A stretch of DNA of 64,000 nucleotides from positions 22,219,007 through 22,283,006 of the forward strand of contig CM039210.1 of the NCBI GenBank assembly GCA_008360975.2, read 5' to 3'. Source of the stretch: Lichenostomus cassidix. Its lineage: Eukaryota > Chordata > Aves > Passeriformes > Meliphagidae. Positions 1 to 22,167 of this stretch are shown piece after piece. The notes under the pieces are model-generated. The model was given only the letters and a program-made list of their open reading frames with translations, made no database searches and was not told where the DNA came from. Positions within the stretch are counted from its first letter, which is position 1. Each line of letters opens with the position of its first letter. A program made the position numbers and the translations under genes.

Positions 1-12492
<12,492 letters not shown>

Positions 12493-13050
12493 AATGGGCC
12501 TCTGCTGCTAAAGGAATCTATGAACCTGTACTGCCGTAGGACGCATTTGTTACAAAACCCAGTGGCCGGAAGAACTCAACTACTTGAAAGTGTAAAAATG
12601 TTAGAAATGTCGTGTTTATTATTCATCTGAATTATATTTTCAGTTTTGTGTGAAATGCTCCTATGATGTCTACAAAATGCTTCTAGATCAGACAGTACAA
12701 CCATGCAGGGTTGAGATCTGTGAAGCACTTTGTTTAAAATATTTCATTTATTCAAAATGTAAATTTTATGTTTGGAAATATTTGCCATGTTTTTAATAAT
12801 GAAGTAGAACTGTGGAAATTTAAAAGTCACAGTATTTCCTTTTAAGTATGTTCAGTTTTGTTATAAAGACCAGTTGTGCAGTTTTAAATTGTTTGCTGCA
12901 TGCGTACCTCACCAGTGGTTTTACATAACTTATTTTCTACAGACAGCTGTGCTTACTTCTTCCCAATCTGTGCCTTGATGAAGGCTACTTAACCCTAAAC
13001 ATCCTCTTTCTGAAGCACAGCCTTAATAAACATCATTCATATTTGTCAAT
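12493..13050 (+). other. KIF2A: KIF2A 3' UTR
   Basis: AT-rich sequence after the stop. The first good poly(A) signal, AATAAA, is at 13025-13030, with a GT-rich tract shortly after. The cleavage point is an estimate. Confidence 0.7.
13025..13030 (+). terminator. Poly(A) signal of KIF2A
   Basis: Canonical AATAAA about 535 bases after the stop codon, followed by T/GT-rich sequence. Confidence 0.7.
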
Positions 13051-14206
13051 ATAAATTACTTTTAGTGTGTGTATATTTTTAATGTGCTTTGAGACTCCTT
13101 TTTTTGGTGGCTAGTGCATTTCACAGCATGTGCCATATCTTTCAAACAGGAACTGCAAGAGCTGTTAGAGTGAACATACAGCTGGACATTCCATCCTCCT
13201 TGTAAAAAATCTGAAATTTAGGTTTATTTGAATATCATAAAGAATAGTTATATAATTATAACATTTTCTCTGTAATTAAAAAAGAAAACAAAAAAAAAGT
13301 AAAACCAAACAAAAATACATTGGTTGATCTATAACGAAGGGTAATGTTTAAGTACTGAGGAGAGTTGCATCTTAGAATAATACAGATAGATATACAGTGT
13401 GTGGTATAGTGTGATAATGCTGTCAGAATAAAGGTACCATCTGACCTCTGCATATGGATAGGCTAACTGTCAAAATTCAGGGATCCAGCTAAAGAAATAC
13501 ATATTGGCCTTTTGCATATGGTTAAAATTTGGCTTTTGATGCATGACAAGTTTACATGTACATTAACTGTAGTTTGCAGATAGTTTAAGTAACTGATTCT
13601 TTAAAAAAAAAAGTAGTTAATACCTATTTTTCCCTTTGTACATTGCCAGCAGCTGAAAGGTGAGGTGAAATTGCATCATTTGAGTATTTGCACAATACCT
13701 CTACCTAGTACTAACAGAAATCCAATAAGCATCTGAATTCTCACAAATGGCACCATAGGTATCAGCACTTTTTAGGTAGTGACACTCAGGTTCTTTTTGC
13801 AAGTCAGTATTTAAAAATTATTAACCTTTCATGTAAGAACTTCTTGTCAAATGAAGAATTGTAGACCTCTCTAGGAGTTCTCCCCATTTCCAGAAGTTCA
13901 TATCAGCAGACTCTCCCTTGGAACTGTTTAAAAATTACTTTTGTAATTCAAGTCTGTTTGTTTGTGCCAGGCCTGGAGGGAAATAAAGGGAAGTAAAGAG
14001 AGTAAAATGAGCCAGGAATTCTTGTAGCATTTAATATTTGTATCTCCCATAGGAAGGTGAGGTATAGGAAGCTCTTGTCCCTTTGTGGTTAAAAATCCTC
14101 CTGTGTGTAAATATTTAAAGTGAAACAACAATGTAGATTTTACATACTGTGTTCAATAAATTAAGGTATTAAATGAATTACAAATGAGAATTTATTTCTA
14201 TGAAAG
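13051..14206. other. Intergenic, downstream of KIF2A
   Basis: AT-rich sequence with no coding or repeat signal I can name. Short open frames on both strands lack any recognisable domain. Confidence 0.5.
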
Positions 14207-14847
14207 TGAAGCACGGAATGACTCCACAACTCAGTTATGAAGTAGGTATGTGTTTATTCCAGCTGGGGTGCATGGGGGGTAGCCCCTCCAAAAGCATGCA
14301 CACCGTCAGCAGCACTTCACTAAGTTTATATTAGGTTACAGATTACATATGCATAAAGTTAGACAAAGCCCCTATACATATTCAATACCTATCCCCGCTT
14401 CGTATTATAATGAGTTCAAAGTTCATTTAAATATGCTCGCGCAAGCGCAGTGTCTCAGATTAATTGTGGGCAGGGGTCCCAAATGACTGATGACAGCGTG
14501 ATCGATAGTCTTCCTCATGATGAACTGTTCACCCTGTTCCCTTGCACATGCTCCCTTGGTTCTTGGTCCAAGTCCAAGCCTGAGAGCCAACTTGTACCAG
14601 TCCTGGGGTCCAAGGGCGGGATGCTCAGTTACACTTGGTGGTTTCTCTCAATTATTTGGCTCTCTTCTCTCCATCCTCCCCGATACCAGGTAGGCACAAA
14701 TTCATTAAGGGAATAATAAATGGTTTGCAGCAGGCATATCCTAGTAAATCATTATCCAATCTCTGGCTCTCTAAATCAGTTCAAGAAAATATTATTATCC
14801 AACTTCTAGTTCTTTTAAATTAATAATTTCTATTTTACCCTAAATCA
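14207..14847 (-). repeat. Solo LTR of ERV-G2 family
   Basis: 641 bases with TG...CA ends, closely similar to the two ERV-G2 LTRs at 35974-36624 and 50180-50848. It is flanked by the 4-bp duplication AAAG (14203-14206 and 14848-14851). There is no internal sequence, so it is a solo LTR. It sits 21 bases from the ERV-G4 remnant. Confidence 0.88.
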
Positions 14848-14868
14848 AAAGTTCTTTTCTGCTTTGAG

Positions 14869-15025
14869 TGATTCGCCCCAATCGAACCCAGAGACACTTC
14901 AGAGACCAAGTCAGAGAAGTGGGTATTTGCTTCATTCGATGCACCGGGTGTGGGGGAATTGTTTCCACCAAACACATCCCTCAGTACCCCCAAAGGCACA
15001 GTGTTATAGGTAAAATTCATGAATA
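14869..15025 (-). repeat. ERV-G4 3' LTR fragment
   Basis: Starts TGATTCGCCCC and follows the 5' LTR (16004 onward) until about 15025, where gag sequence begins. Only the R-U5 end remains, so the junction formed by deletion or template switching. Confidence 0.7.
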
Positions 15026-15106
15026 CAGTCCTAGTTGTTTCCAATGTTCTAACACACATCCCAACGGACTTTTTTGGGGTATTTCCTTGCTTTCTGATGA
15101 TCCCAT
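15020..15106 (-). pseudogene. ERV-G4 gag, first 29 codons
   Basis: The ATG at 15106-15104 starts MGSSESKEIPQKSPLGCVLE, with Gly2 and Ser near position 6 as in a myristoylated matrix protein. The reading frame runs straight into LTR sequence near 15025, so only the matrix N-terminus survives. Confidence 0.65.
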
Positions 15107-15980
15107 TGCCTCCTTTTGTCTATTCTCCCTCTCTTCTTCCTTCCACGCACACTTTCCTGCACGTCTCCTCTGACTTTTCCTCTCAAAACCCCTCAGATCT
15201 GGGGAACCAGCCACTAAGTCATGCTACTCTCTGCCACTTCTCCCCTTATTCTATTCCTTCAATTACAAGCACACAAAAGTCCAGTTTCCACACTAAACAC
15301 AGGATTTCAAAAGGAAATCACATGGAGCTGTGTTAGAAAGGTGTAGAGGGTCTGGGTGTTCTCAGTTCAGTCTTTCCTCTCCAATAATACAATCTGCCCC
15401 CCTCCAGATACTCCAAACCAACGGTTTATATATGATTTATACTCATTCACTCTTTGCCAGTCACTTTGCTTTTCTCTGGCCGTTTCTGTCACCAGAGAAC
15501 GGAAACGCAGATAGAGCTCCACTCTCGCTTCGTGTCAGAGACACGTCTCATTCATTCACACTCACACAGTAACAAAATAATGACACAGTAACACAGTAAC
15601 AAAATAACGACAGACAGAACAAAAATCACAGTATGGTGGTGTAGTACAGTGGAGTCCAACCCCTTAAAGGTACCTTTCACTATAGCGGGGTCCAACCCCG
15701 GGGGTCCAACCCTTTAAAAGTACCTTTTCCTGACAGCGTGGTCCAACCCCTTGCCCGGGACTAATTTCGGGAGACCCAGTCTCAACCCACCCTCAGGGAC
15801 TAGCACCCCAGACCTGCAGGCATTTCTGGTTTTGTAAAAGTAGCAAATACCTTAATTTGGTGCAGATGGTCCTTGGTCTACCCCCGCCATAAGCCAAAGG
15901 ACAGCTGAGCTCCCCCTGAAAATTCAGGGTCGCGACTGGGAGGTCTGCTTACCCCTGGATCCGGCAGCCGAGCAGAGTCA

Positions 15981-16000
15981 GGGTCCCATCTGGGGTGCCA
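15981..16000 (-). other. ERV-G4 primer-binding site
   Basis: The minus strand reads TGGCACCCCAGATGGGACCC three bases after the LTR end, the normal position for a tRNA primer site. I could not assign the tRNA with confidence. Confidence 0.6.
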
Positions 16001-16003
16001 GTT

Positions 16004-16436
16004 TGATTTGCCCCAATCGAGCTCAGAGACACTTCAGAGACCAAGTCAGAGAATTGGGTATTTGCTTTATTCGATACACCGGGTGTGTGGGAATTGTTTC
16101 CACCAAACACACACACCTCAGTACCCCCAAAGACACAGTGTTATAGGTAAAATTCATGAATATTAATTACATTCTTCAGGATAGGAGTGGTTATACAAAT
16201 CATTTCTTGGAAGTCATTAATATGTTGTGGTGGTCTTTGGAGACCCCCAAAGACCCCTCCAGGGTGAAGGTTTCTGTGCTGGTTTCAAATGCATGCTTAG
16301 CTGATAAGCCATCAGGCCAGAGCTGTTACCTACAATTTGAATTTGAATCAAGAGTTCAGCCCTCAGCTGGACAGGCACCTTGGAAGGGGGGCGAAAGCTC
16401 AGAGTCTCATGAGAAGGGTTTGATTTTGTAAACGCA
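16004..16436 (-). repeat. ERV-G4 5' LTR
   Basis: On the minus strand it ends ...GATTGGGGCAAATCA, with AATAAAGCAAATACC upstream as poly(A) signal. It is homologous to 14869-15025 and 51182-51570. The left limit follows from the primer site; the right limit is from the TGCGTTTAC start and is less sure. Confidence 0.7.
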
Positions 16437-18437
16437 TCTGAGTTACGCTTTTCAAAAGGCCTCTGATTTCAGAATGAATACTTACTTCTGGAACTAACTA
16501 TTCTGTACAAATTTGTCATATAGGACCAAGCTTCCCAGAGGACTATCCTGACAAGTTTTACAACAGATCTTAAAAGAAACACTACACATCTTTCTGAACA
16601 TTTAAGAATGTCTTCCATCACAGTTAAAAGAAAAAAACCCAATGAAATAGAAGGCAGCAGCTTTCTAGAGAAATCTTACTTTCTAAAAATTTTGCCTCTG
16701 AAGATTAAGACATCCTACATGAGAAACAGTTGCTTCCCTGCTATTCATCCATGCAAGCCTAGAGCCACAAGCAGGATGTGGTTTATACGGGTATCAAAGA
16801 GGACAGGAAGGACAGAGGCAGGTAGATTTCAGCAACTTTTTACTAAGCCTTGTCAATGACGTGTCCTGTCAGGTAGCAGATGCGAGCTAAAATTGCATCA
16901 ACTGGGCAGGAGGGGAATGTTAAGAGACAGGCTTTGCAATAGAACCTGCTGTAAAGATCATATTTACGCTGTTACTGAATCAATGAGAATCGAGATTTAA
17001 AAAACTAATACAGCACTTGAATTCCTCTAGCCCATTTCTTTGATGGGCTAGAATTACTTGAATAGGACTTAGACAAGCTTATTTTGATTTCTGTCCTCTA
17101 AAACAAAAGCATTTAAGATACGTGACACAAATCTCTAACACTTGTTCCTTCTGTATTGGTCTGTGCATACTGCTGTGACTACTTATATTCACTCATAAAT
17201 TAGTTCTATATGCAGTGAAGCAGCATTAGAATGCTTAAAATATAAAATAAATGAGCAATTCAATTTTCCAAGATGATCTGTCAGCATGCCTGCAAATTCA
17301 AGTACATTTTTGTATGTTTTTTCCAATTACTTTTAAAGTATTGACATTGGACATGTATAAAATGAAGTTATATCTTAGATGATTTTTTGCTAATTTGCCT
17401 CTTGTCCACTTACTGTGGTCTGATGGAAAGAGATATACTATATATGAAAAAAATTTACTTATGGTAATGAATACATAGAATGGGGCCTTTACCCCTGCAT
17501 GATGCTACAGAGTTAACGGTTACTGTTTTCCTGAATCATAAGACAGACCAAAGTGGATTTTTCTTTTGATAGCTGCTATGCAGAGGTAATGCAAACTTGG
17601 GAAAAAACTCTGTCTTGTCCTTAATAACAAATATATATAATTCAAACTACATTAAGACAGTTCGGTAAGTCTTTCTGTCAGGACACAGGCATGAATTGCT
17701 CTAAGACTCACTGAAAGCTTTGATCTATGCTAAAACTCCTCGTTGCCTTGAAGGGTGAAGTAGTTTTCAGCTGTCTGAATTTACAGTTGACAAAACCAAC
17801 CCCCCCGTGGCTACACAGGCCCTTTCTTGAGAACTTTTTCTTTCCCATGCAAAATATGCAAACAATGAGATAATGATTAAACACCTGTTGGTTTTCCTGA
17901 TCTGTTTTGATTCAAAACAGAGCGTGTTGGAATTGGGTGTTGTAGGACTTCAGCTAATCGCCCCGGGGGTGGGTGACCACTGTCCAATCACCTAATTGCT
18001 TTTACCATATATAAGGAGAAATTACAACAATAAACCTCTCTCTGCTGCTTTTCACTGGACTGGGTTCGTTTGCTACATTGCGTCGTTGTGGGTACAACAG
18101 CGACACCCTCCCCCGAAAAAAAGGTTTTTAAATATACTTTAAAACAAACAAAAAGATCCCAAACAAATGGAATTATTACAAATCTATTTTGTTGCCCAGA
18201 CCACACTTAAGGGTTGCACTGTTGACTATTGCACAAGAATATCCTGAGATGAAGTCCATGATCAGAGAACACAGATTTCAATTATAGCAGCATCAATCCA
18301 AATGTCATTCAGTATATTTAAAAATATGCTGTCATGAAAATACAGCACCTCACTTCAGTCCTGAAAAAAATAATGCTTTTAAAATAGAGAGCATCAGTTT
18401 CTTGCCTATTATCTGTGATAAAATTGCATGTTCTCAA
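16437..18437. other. Intergenic with short LTR
   Basis: Mostly AT-rich unassigned sequence. It contains the short LTR at 17925-18105. No gene is supported. Confidence 0.5.
17925..18105 (+). repeat. Short solo LTR (181 bp)
   Basis: Starts TGTTGGAATTGGGTGTTG, has a CCAATCACC box, TATATAAGG near 18008, AATAAA near 18031, and ends GTACAACAGCGACA. It has the same plan and size as 5538-5716. No clear target duplication is seen. Confidence 0.55.
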
Positions 18438-18948
18438 TGTATTGGTTTGAAAACAAACCAGTGGGAGATCACAAGTCAAGATTGAAATTAAAAATAAGTG
18501 AAATAATACAAGGAAAAGCACTGACAAAGTCAGATACAACCTAACACCCTGTTAGGGTGGTAGTAGCAGTCCAACTGAAGTAGTCCAGTTGAAGCAGTGA
18601 TCCTGTGAAGGTCTAGTCTCCAGCTGAAGGTCCAGTGGTAGCTCTTGTCATTTGGGAACCCAGCAGACAGGGCTAGCTCAGGCAGTTCCAGGGCCAGGTT
18701 ATATCCAGGTGGGAACACCTGGCTCCTCCCTCCTCGGCAGAGCATCTCACAATGGGATGAGATAAGTCCATGAGTCACACGGTGGGTCCCTGATGGCCCA
18801 TTGCCTGTCATGTGGGGTGGGTCATTAGCAAGTGATAATAGCTAACGGATGGCCCTGTGCCTGTCATCCGGAGTGGGTGATAGCAGCTAATGGCCCACAG
18901 CTGGTGGTAATAGAATACTTAACTACATCTATATTGCAACCTAGGACA
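18438..18948 (-). repeat. ERV-L1 3' LTR
   Basis: 511 bases, TG...CA, directly abutting the pol stop codon (18949-18951). The purine-rich tract AAGGGGTGGATAA just before it lies inside the end of pol and is the likely polypurine tract. Confidence 0.92.
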
Positions 18949-21900
18949 TTATCCACCCCTTATTCTATTACCATCTACACAGTTCTCACTTAAGATAAGG
19001 TCTCCTTGTGGTACACAACGGGTTTCCCCATCTGCCTTCATCACCCACCAAGTATAACCAGGTCCTTGGGCAAAAACAACCCCACGGATGGGCTTGCCTT
19101 TGCCTGAGGTGGGACTAATCCAAACAGTCTTTCCTAAAAAACCTCTTATGTGTACCACAGGGACTTTATCTCCATCCACTGTGTGCAAAGGTTTGGACTG
19201 GGCAGGACTGGCTCGATTGATAGAACCTCTTGTGTTAACCATCCAGGTGGCCTTTGCTAAGTTCAGTTCCCAATTTTTGAAGGTTCCCCCGCCAAGTGCC
19301 TTCAAAGTTGTCTTAAGTAGTCCGTTGCACCGTTCAACTTTCCCGGCAGCTGGTGCATGATAGGGGATGTGGTATATCCATTCAATTCCATGTTCTCTAG
19401 CCCAGGTGCTTATGAGGCCATTCTTGAAATGGGTTCCATTGTCAGACTCGATTCTCTCAGGGGTACCATGTCTCCACAGGACTTGCTTTTCCAGACCCAA
19501 GATGGTGTTCCGGGTAGTAGCATGAGGCACAGGGTAGGTCTCTAACCATCCCGTGGTTGCTTCCACCATGGTCAACACGTAGCGCTTTCCTTGGCGGGTT
19601 TGGGGAAGTGTGATGTAGTCAACTTGCCATACTTCCCCATACCTGTACTTTGACCATCGTCCACCATACCCCAGAGGCTTCACCCGCTTGGCCTGTTTGA
19701 TTGCAGCACAAGTCTCACAGCTGTGGATGACCTGTGAGATGTTGTCCATGGTCAAGTCCACCCCTCGGTCACGAGCCCACCTGTATGTTGCATCTCTCCC
19801 TTGATGACCAGAGGCATCATGGGCCCAACGAGCTAGAAATAATTCTCCTTTGTGCTGCCAGTCCAGATCCACCTGTGACACTCTCACCTTGGCAGCTCGG
19901 TCCACCTGCTCGTTGTTACGATGTTCTTCATTAGCCCGACTCTTAGGTACATGTGCATCCACATGTCGAACTTTCACGGTCAGCTTTTCTGCCCGGGCGG
20001 CGATGTCCTGCCAAATCTCAGCGGCCCAGATGGGTTTTCCTCTGCGCTGCCAGTTAGCCTTTCTCCAGCGATCTAACCATCCCCACAGTGTATTGGCTAC
20101 CATCCAGGAGTCGGTGTAGAGATAGAGCCTTGGCCATTTCTCTCGTTCAGCAATATCCAAAGCCAGCTGGATGGCTTTAAGCTCTGCAACCTGACTCGAT
20201 CCACCTTGTCCCTCGGTAGCCTGTACAGCTTGTCGTGTGGGGCTCCATACTGCAGCTTTCCATTTCCGATCTGCGCCTACAATTCGGCAGGACCCATCGG
20301 TGAAGAGGGCATAGCGTCTTTCACTCTCCGGCAGCTCATTATATGGGGGTGCTTCCTCGGCACGTGCTACTTTCTCCTCTGCTTCTTCTGAAGATAATTT
20401 AAAAGTCTCACCTTCAGGCCAGTTTGTTATGATTTCCAGAATCCCAGGGCGATTTGGGTTTCCAATACGGGCGCGCTGTGTGATGAGGGCAATCCAATTG
20501 CTCCACGTGGCATCAGTGGCATGGTGGGTAGAGGGAACCCTTCCCTTGAACATCCACCCCAGCACTGGCAGTCGGGGTGCAAGGAGAAGTTGTGTTTCTG
20601 TGCCGATCACCTCTGAGGCGGCCTGGACTCCTTCGTAAGCTGCCAAGATTTCTTTCTCGGTGGGAGTGTAGTTGACTTCAGACCCTCTGTAACTTCGACT
20701 CCAGAATCCTAGTGGTCGACCTCGGGTCTCACCAGGCACCTTCTGCCAAAGGCTCCAGGACAGACCATGGCTCCCGGCTGCAGAGTAGAGCACATTCTTT
20801 ACCTCTGGTCCTGTCCTGACTGGGCCAAGGGCTACCGCATGAGCGATCTCCTGTTTGATCTGGGTGAAGGCTTGCTGCTGTTCAGGGCCCCAGTGGAAAT
20901 CGTTCTTCTGGCGGGTTATGAGGTAGAGAGGACTCACGATCTGGCTGTACTCAGGGATGTGCATTCTCCAAAAGCCTATGGCGCCTAGGAAAGCTTGCGT
21001 CTCCTTCTTGTTGGTTGGTGGAGACATCGCGATGATCTTATTGAGGACCTCAGAAGGAATCTGACGCCGTCCGTCTTGCCACTTTACTCCCAGGAACTGG
21101 ATCTCTCGGGCAGGTCCCTTGACTTTGCTCTTCTTGATGGCAAAACCGGCTTCCAGGAGAATTTTGATGATTTTCTCTCCTTTCCCAAATACTTCCGTTG
21201 CTGTGTCCCCCCACACAATGATGTCATCAATATACTGCAGATGTTCTGGAGCCTCACCCTTTTCCAGTGCAGCCTTGATCAGTCCATGGCAGATGGTGGG
21301 ACTGTGCTTCCACCCCTGGGGCAGTCGGTTCCACGTGTACTGCACACCTCTCCAGGTGAAAGCAAACTGAGGCCTGCACTCTGCTGCCAGAGGAATGGAG
21401 AAAAAGGCATTGGCAATATCAATGGTCGCATACCACTTTGCTGCCTTGGATTCCAGCTCATACTGAAGTTCCAACATGTCCGGTACAGCAGCACTCAGTG
21501 GTGGTGTGACTTCATTCAGGCCCCGGTAATCCACCGTCAGTCTCCATTCTTCACTGGACTTACGCACCGGCCATATAGGGCTGTTAAAGGGTGAGTGAGC
21601 CTTGCTGACCACCCCTTGGCTCTCCAGATCCCGAATCATCTTATGGATGGGGGCCACAGAGTCTCTGTCAGTGCGGTATTGCCGGCGATGCACTGTTGCT
21701 GTAGCACTTGGTACCCGCTGTTCTTCAATTCTCAGTAGTCCTACAGCAGACGGGTTATCTGAGAGACCAGGCAGGGTATTCAGTTGTCTTATGTCTTCTG
21801 TCTCTACAGCTGCTATCCCAAAAGCCCAGCGATGTCCCTTTGGGTCCTTGAAATATCCACTCCTGAGATAATCTATGCCGAGGATGCATGGGGCGTCTGG

Positions 21901-22113
21901 ACCAGTCACGATGGGGTGTTTCTGCCACTCATTCCCAGTTAAACTCACTTCAGCTTCCAGTACAGTCAGCTGCTGGGATCCTCCTGTCACCCCAGAAATA
22001 GAAAGGGATTCGGTCCCCACATACCTGGATGGCATCAGGGTGCACTGAGCGCCGGTGTCAACCAAAGCCGTGTATCTTTGTGGGTCAGACGTGCCAGGCC
22101 ATCGGATCCACAC
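18949..22113 (-). CDS. pol: ERV-L1 Pol (protease-RT-RNase H-integrase)
   Basis: 1,054 open codons from the first listed start; the frame is open further up to the gag end. Order: aspartic protease (LVDTGAQ, about residue 18), reverse transcriptase with YIDD (about residue 294), RNase H (FTDGS near 600, YTDSW), integrase zinc-binding H-H-C-C region (HDASGH...CETC, about 765-805) and catalytic D-D-E (WQVDY, ESDNGTHF, KVERC), then a C-terminal domain. All catalytic residues are present. There is no dUTPase and no env after it. The frame is -1 relative to gag, and an A-rich stretch (CCAAAAACAG) precedes the gag stop, so expression by frameshifting is likely, although the heptamer is not a classical one. 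Confidence 0.93.
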   Translation of the reverse strand: MWIRWPGTSDPQRYTALVDTGAQCTLMPSRYVGTESLSISGVTGGSQQLTVLEAEVSLTGNEWQKHPIVTGPDAPCILGIDYLRSGYFKDPKGHRWAFGIAAVETEDIRQLNTLPGLSDNPSAVGLLRIEEQRVPSATATVHRRQYRTDRDSVAPIHKMIRDLESQGVVSKAHSPFNSPIWPVRKSSEEWRLTVDYRGLNEVTPPLSAAVPDMLELQYELESKAAKWYATIDIANAFFSIPLAAECRPQFAFTWRGVQYTWNRLPQGWKHSPTICHGLIKAALEKGEAPEHLQYIDDIIVWGDTATEVFGKGEKIIKILLEAGFAIKKSKVKGPAREIQFLGVKWQDGRRQIPSEVLNKIIAMSPPTNKKETQAFLGAIGFWRMHIPEYSQIVSPLYLITRQKNDFHWGPEQQQAFTQIKQEIAHAVALGPVRTGPEVKNVLYSAAGSHGLSWSLWQKVPGETRGRPLGFWSRSYRGSEVNYTPTEKEILAAYEGVQAASEVIGTETQLLLAPRLPVLGWMFKGRVPSTHHATDATWSNWIALITQRARIGNPNRPGILEIITNWPEGETFKLSSEEAEEKVARAEEAPPYNELPESERRYALFTDGSCRIVGADRKWKAAVWSPTRQAVQATEGQGGSSQVAELKAIQLALDIAEREKWPRLYLYTDSWMVANTLWGWLDRWRKANWQRRGKPIWAAEIWQDIAARAEKLTVKVRHVDAHVPKSRANEEHRNNEQVDRAAKVRVSQVDLDWQHKGELFLARWAHDASGHQGRDATYRWARDRGVDLTMDNISQVIHSCETCAAIKQAKRVKPLGYGGRWSKYRYGEVWQVDYITLPQTRQGKRYVLTMVEATTGWLETYPVPHATTRNTILGLEKQVLWRHGTPERIESDNGTHFKNGLISTWAREHGIEWIYHIPYHAPAAGKVERCNGLLKTTLKALGGGTFKNWELNLAKATWMVNTRGSINRASPAQSKPLHTVDGDKVPVVHIRGFLGKTVWISPTSGKGKPIRGVVFAQGPGYTWWVMKADGETRCVPQGDLILSENCVDGNRIRGG

Positions 22114-22167
22114 AGTCCAATAGATCCGATTATCCCTTTCCTCTACCTGGCTAGAGGCAGGGCTCCT

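Larger units (their letters stand above)
14869..16436 (-). mobile_element. ERV-G4, collapsed gamma-like provirus
   Basis: Minus-strand element made of a 5' LTR (about 16004-16436), primer site, leader (about 15107-15980), the first 29 or so codons of gag, and then an abrupt junction near 15025 into an LTR fragment (14869-15025). All of pol and env is missing. The primer-site core TGGCACCCCAG and the Gag start (MGSSESKE, PLGCVLEHWK) match those of ERV-G2 (MGTGQSKE, PLGCVSAHWK), although the LTRs differ. Confidence 0.75.

Noticed and set aside
15590..15610. Short ACACAGTAACAAAATAA repeats as a CRISPR-like array
   Set aside because: Only two or three imperfect units without unique spacers, in a retroviral leader of a bird genome.
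20995..21594. 199-codon plus-strand open frame
   Set aside because: Lies wholly on the opposite strand of the ERV-L1 reverse transcriptase; no domain, and explained by the antisense of a long real frame.
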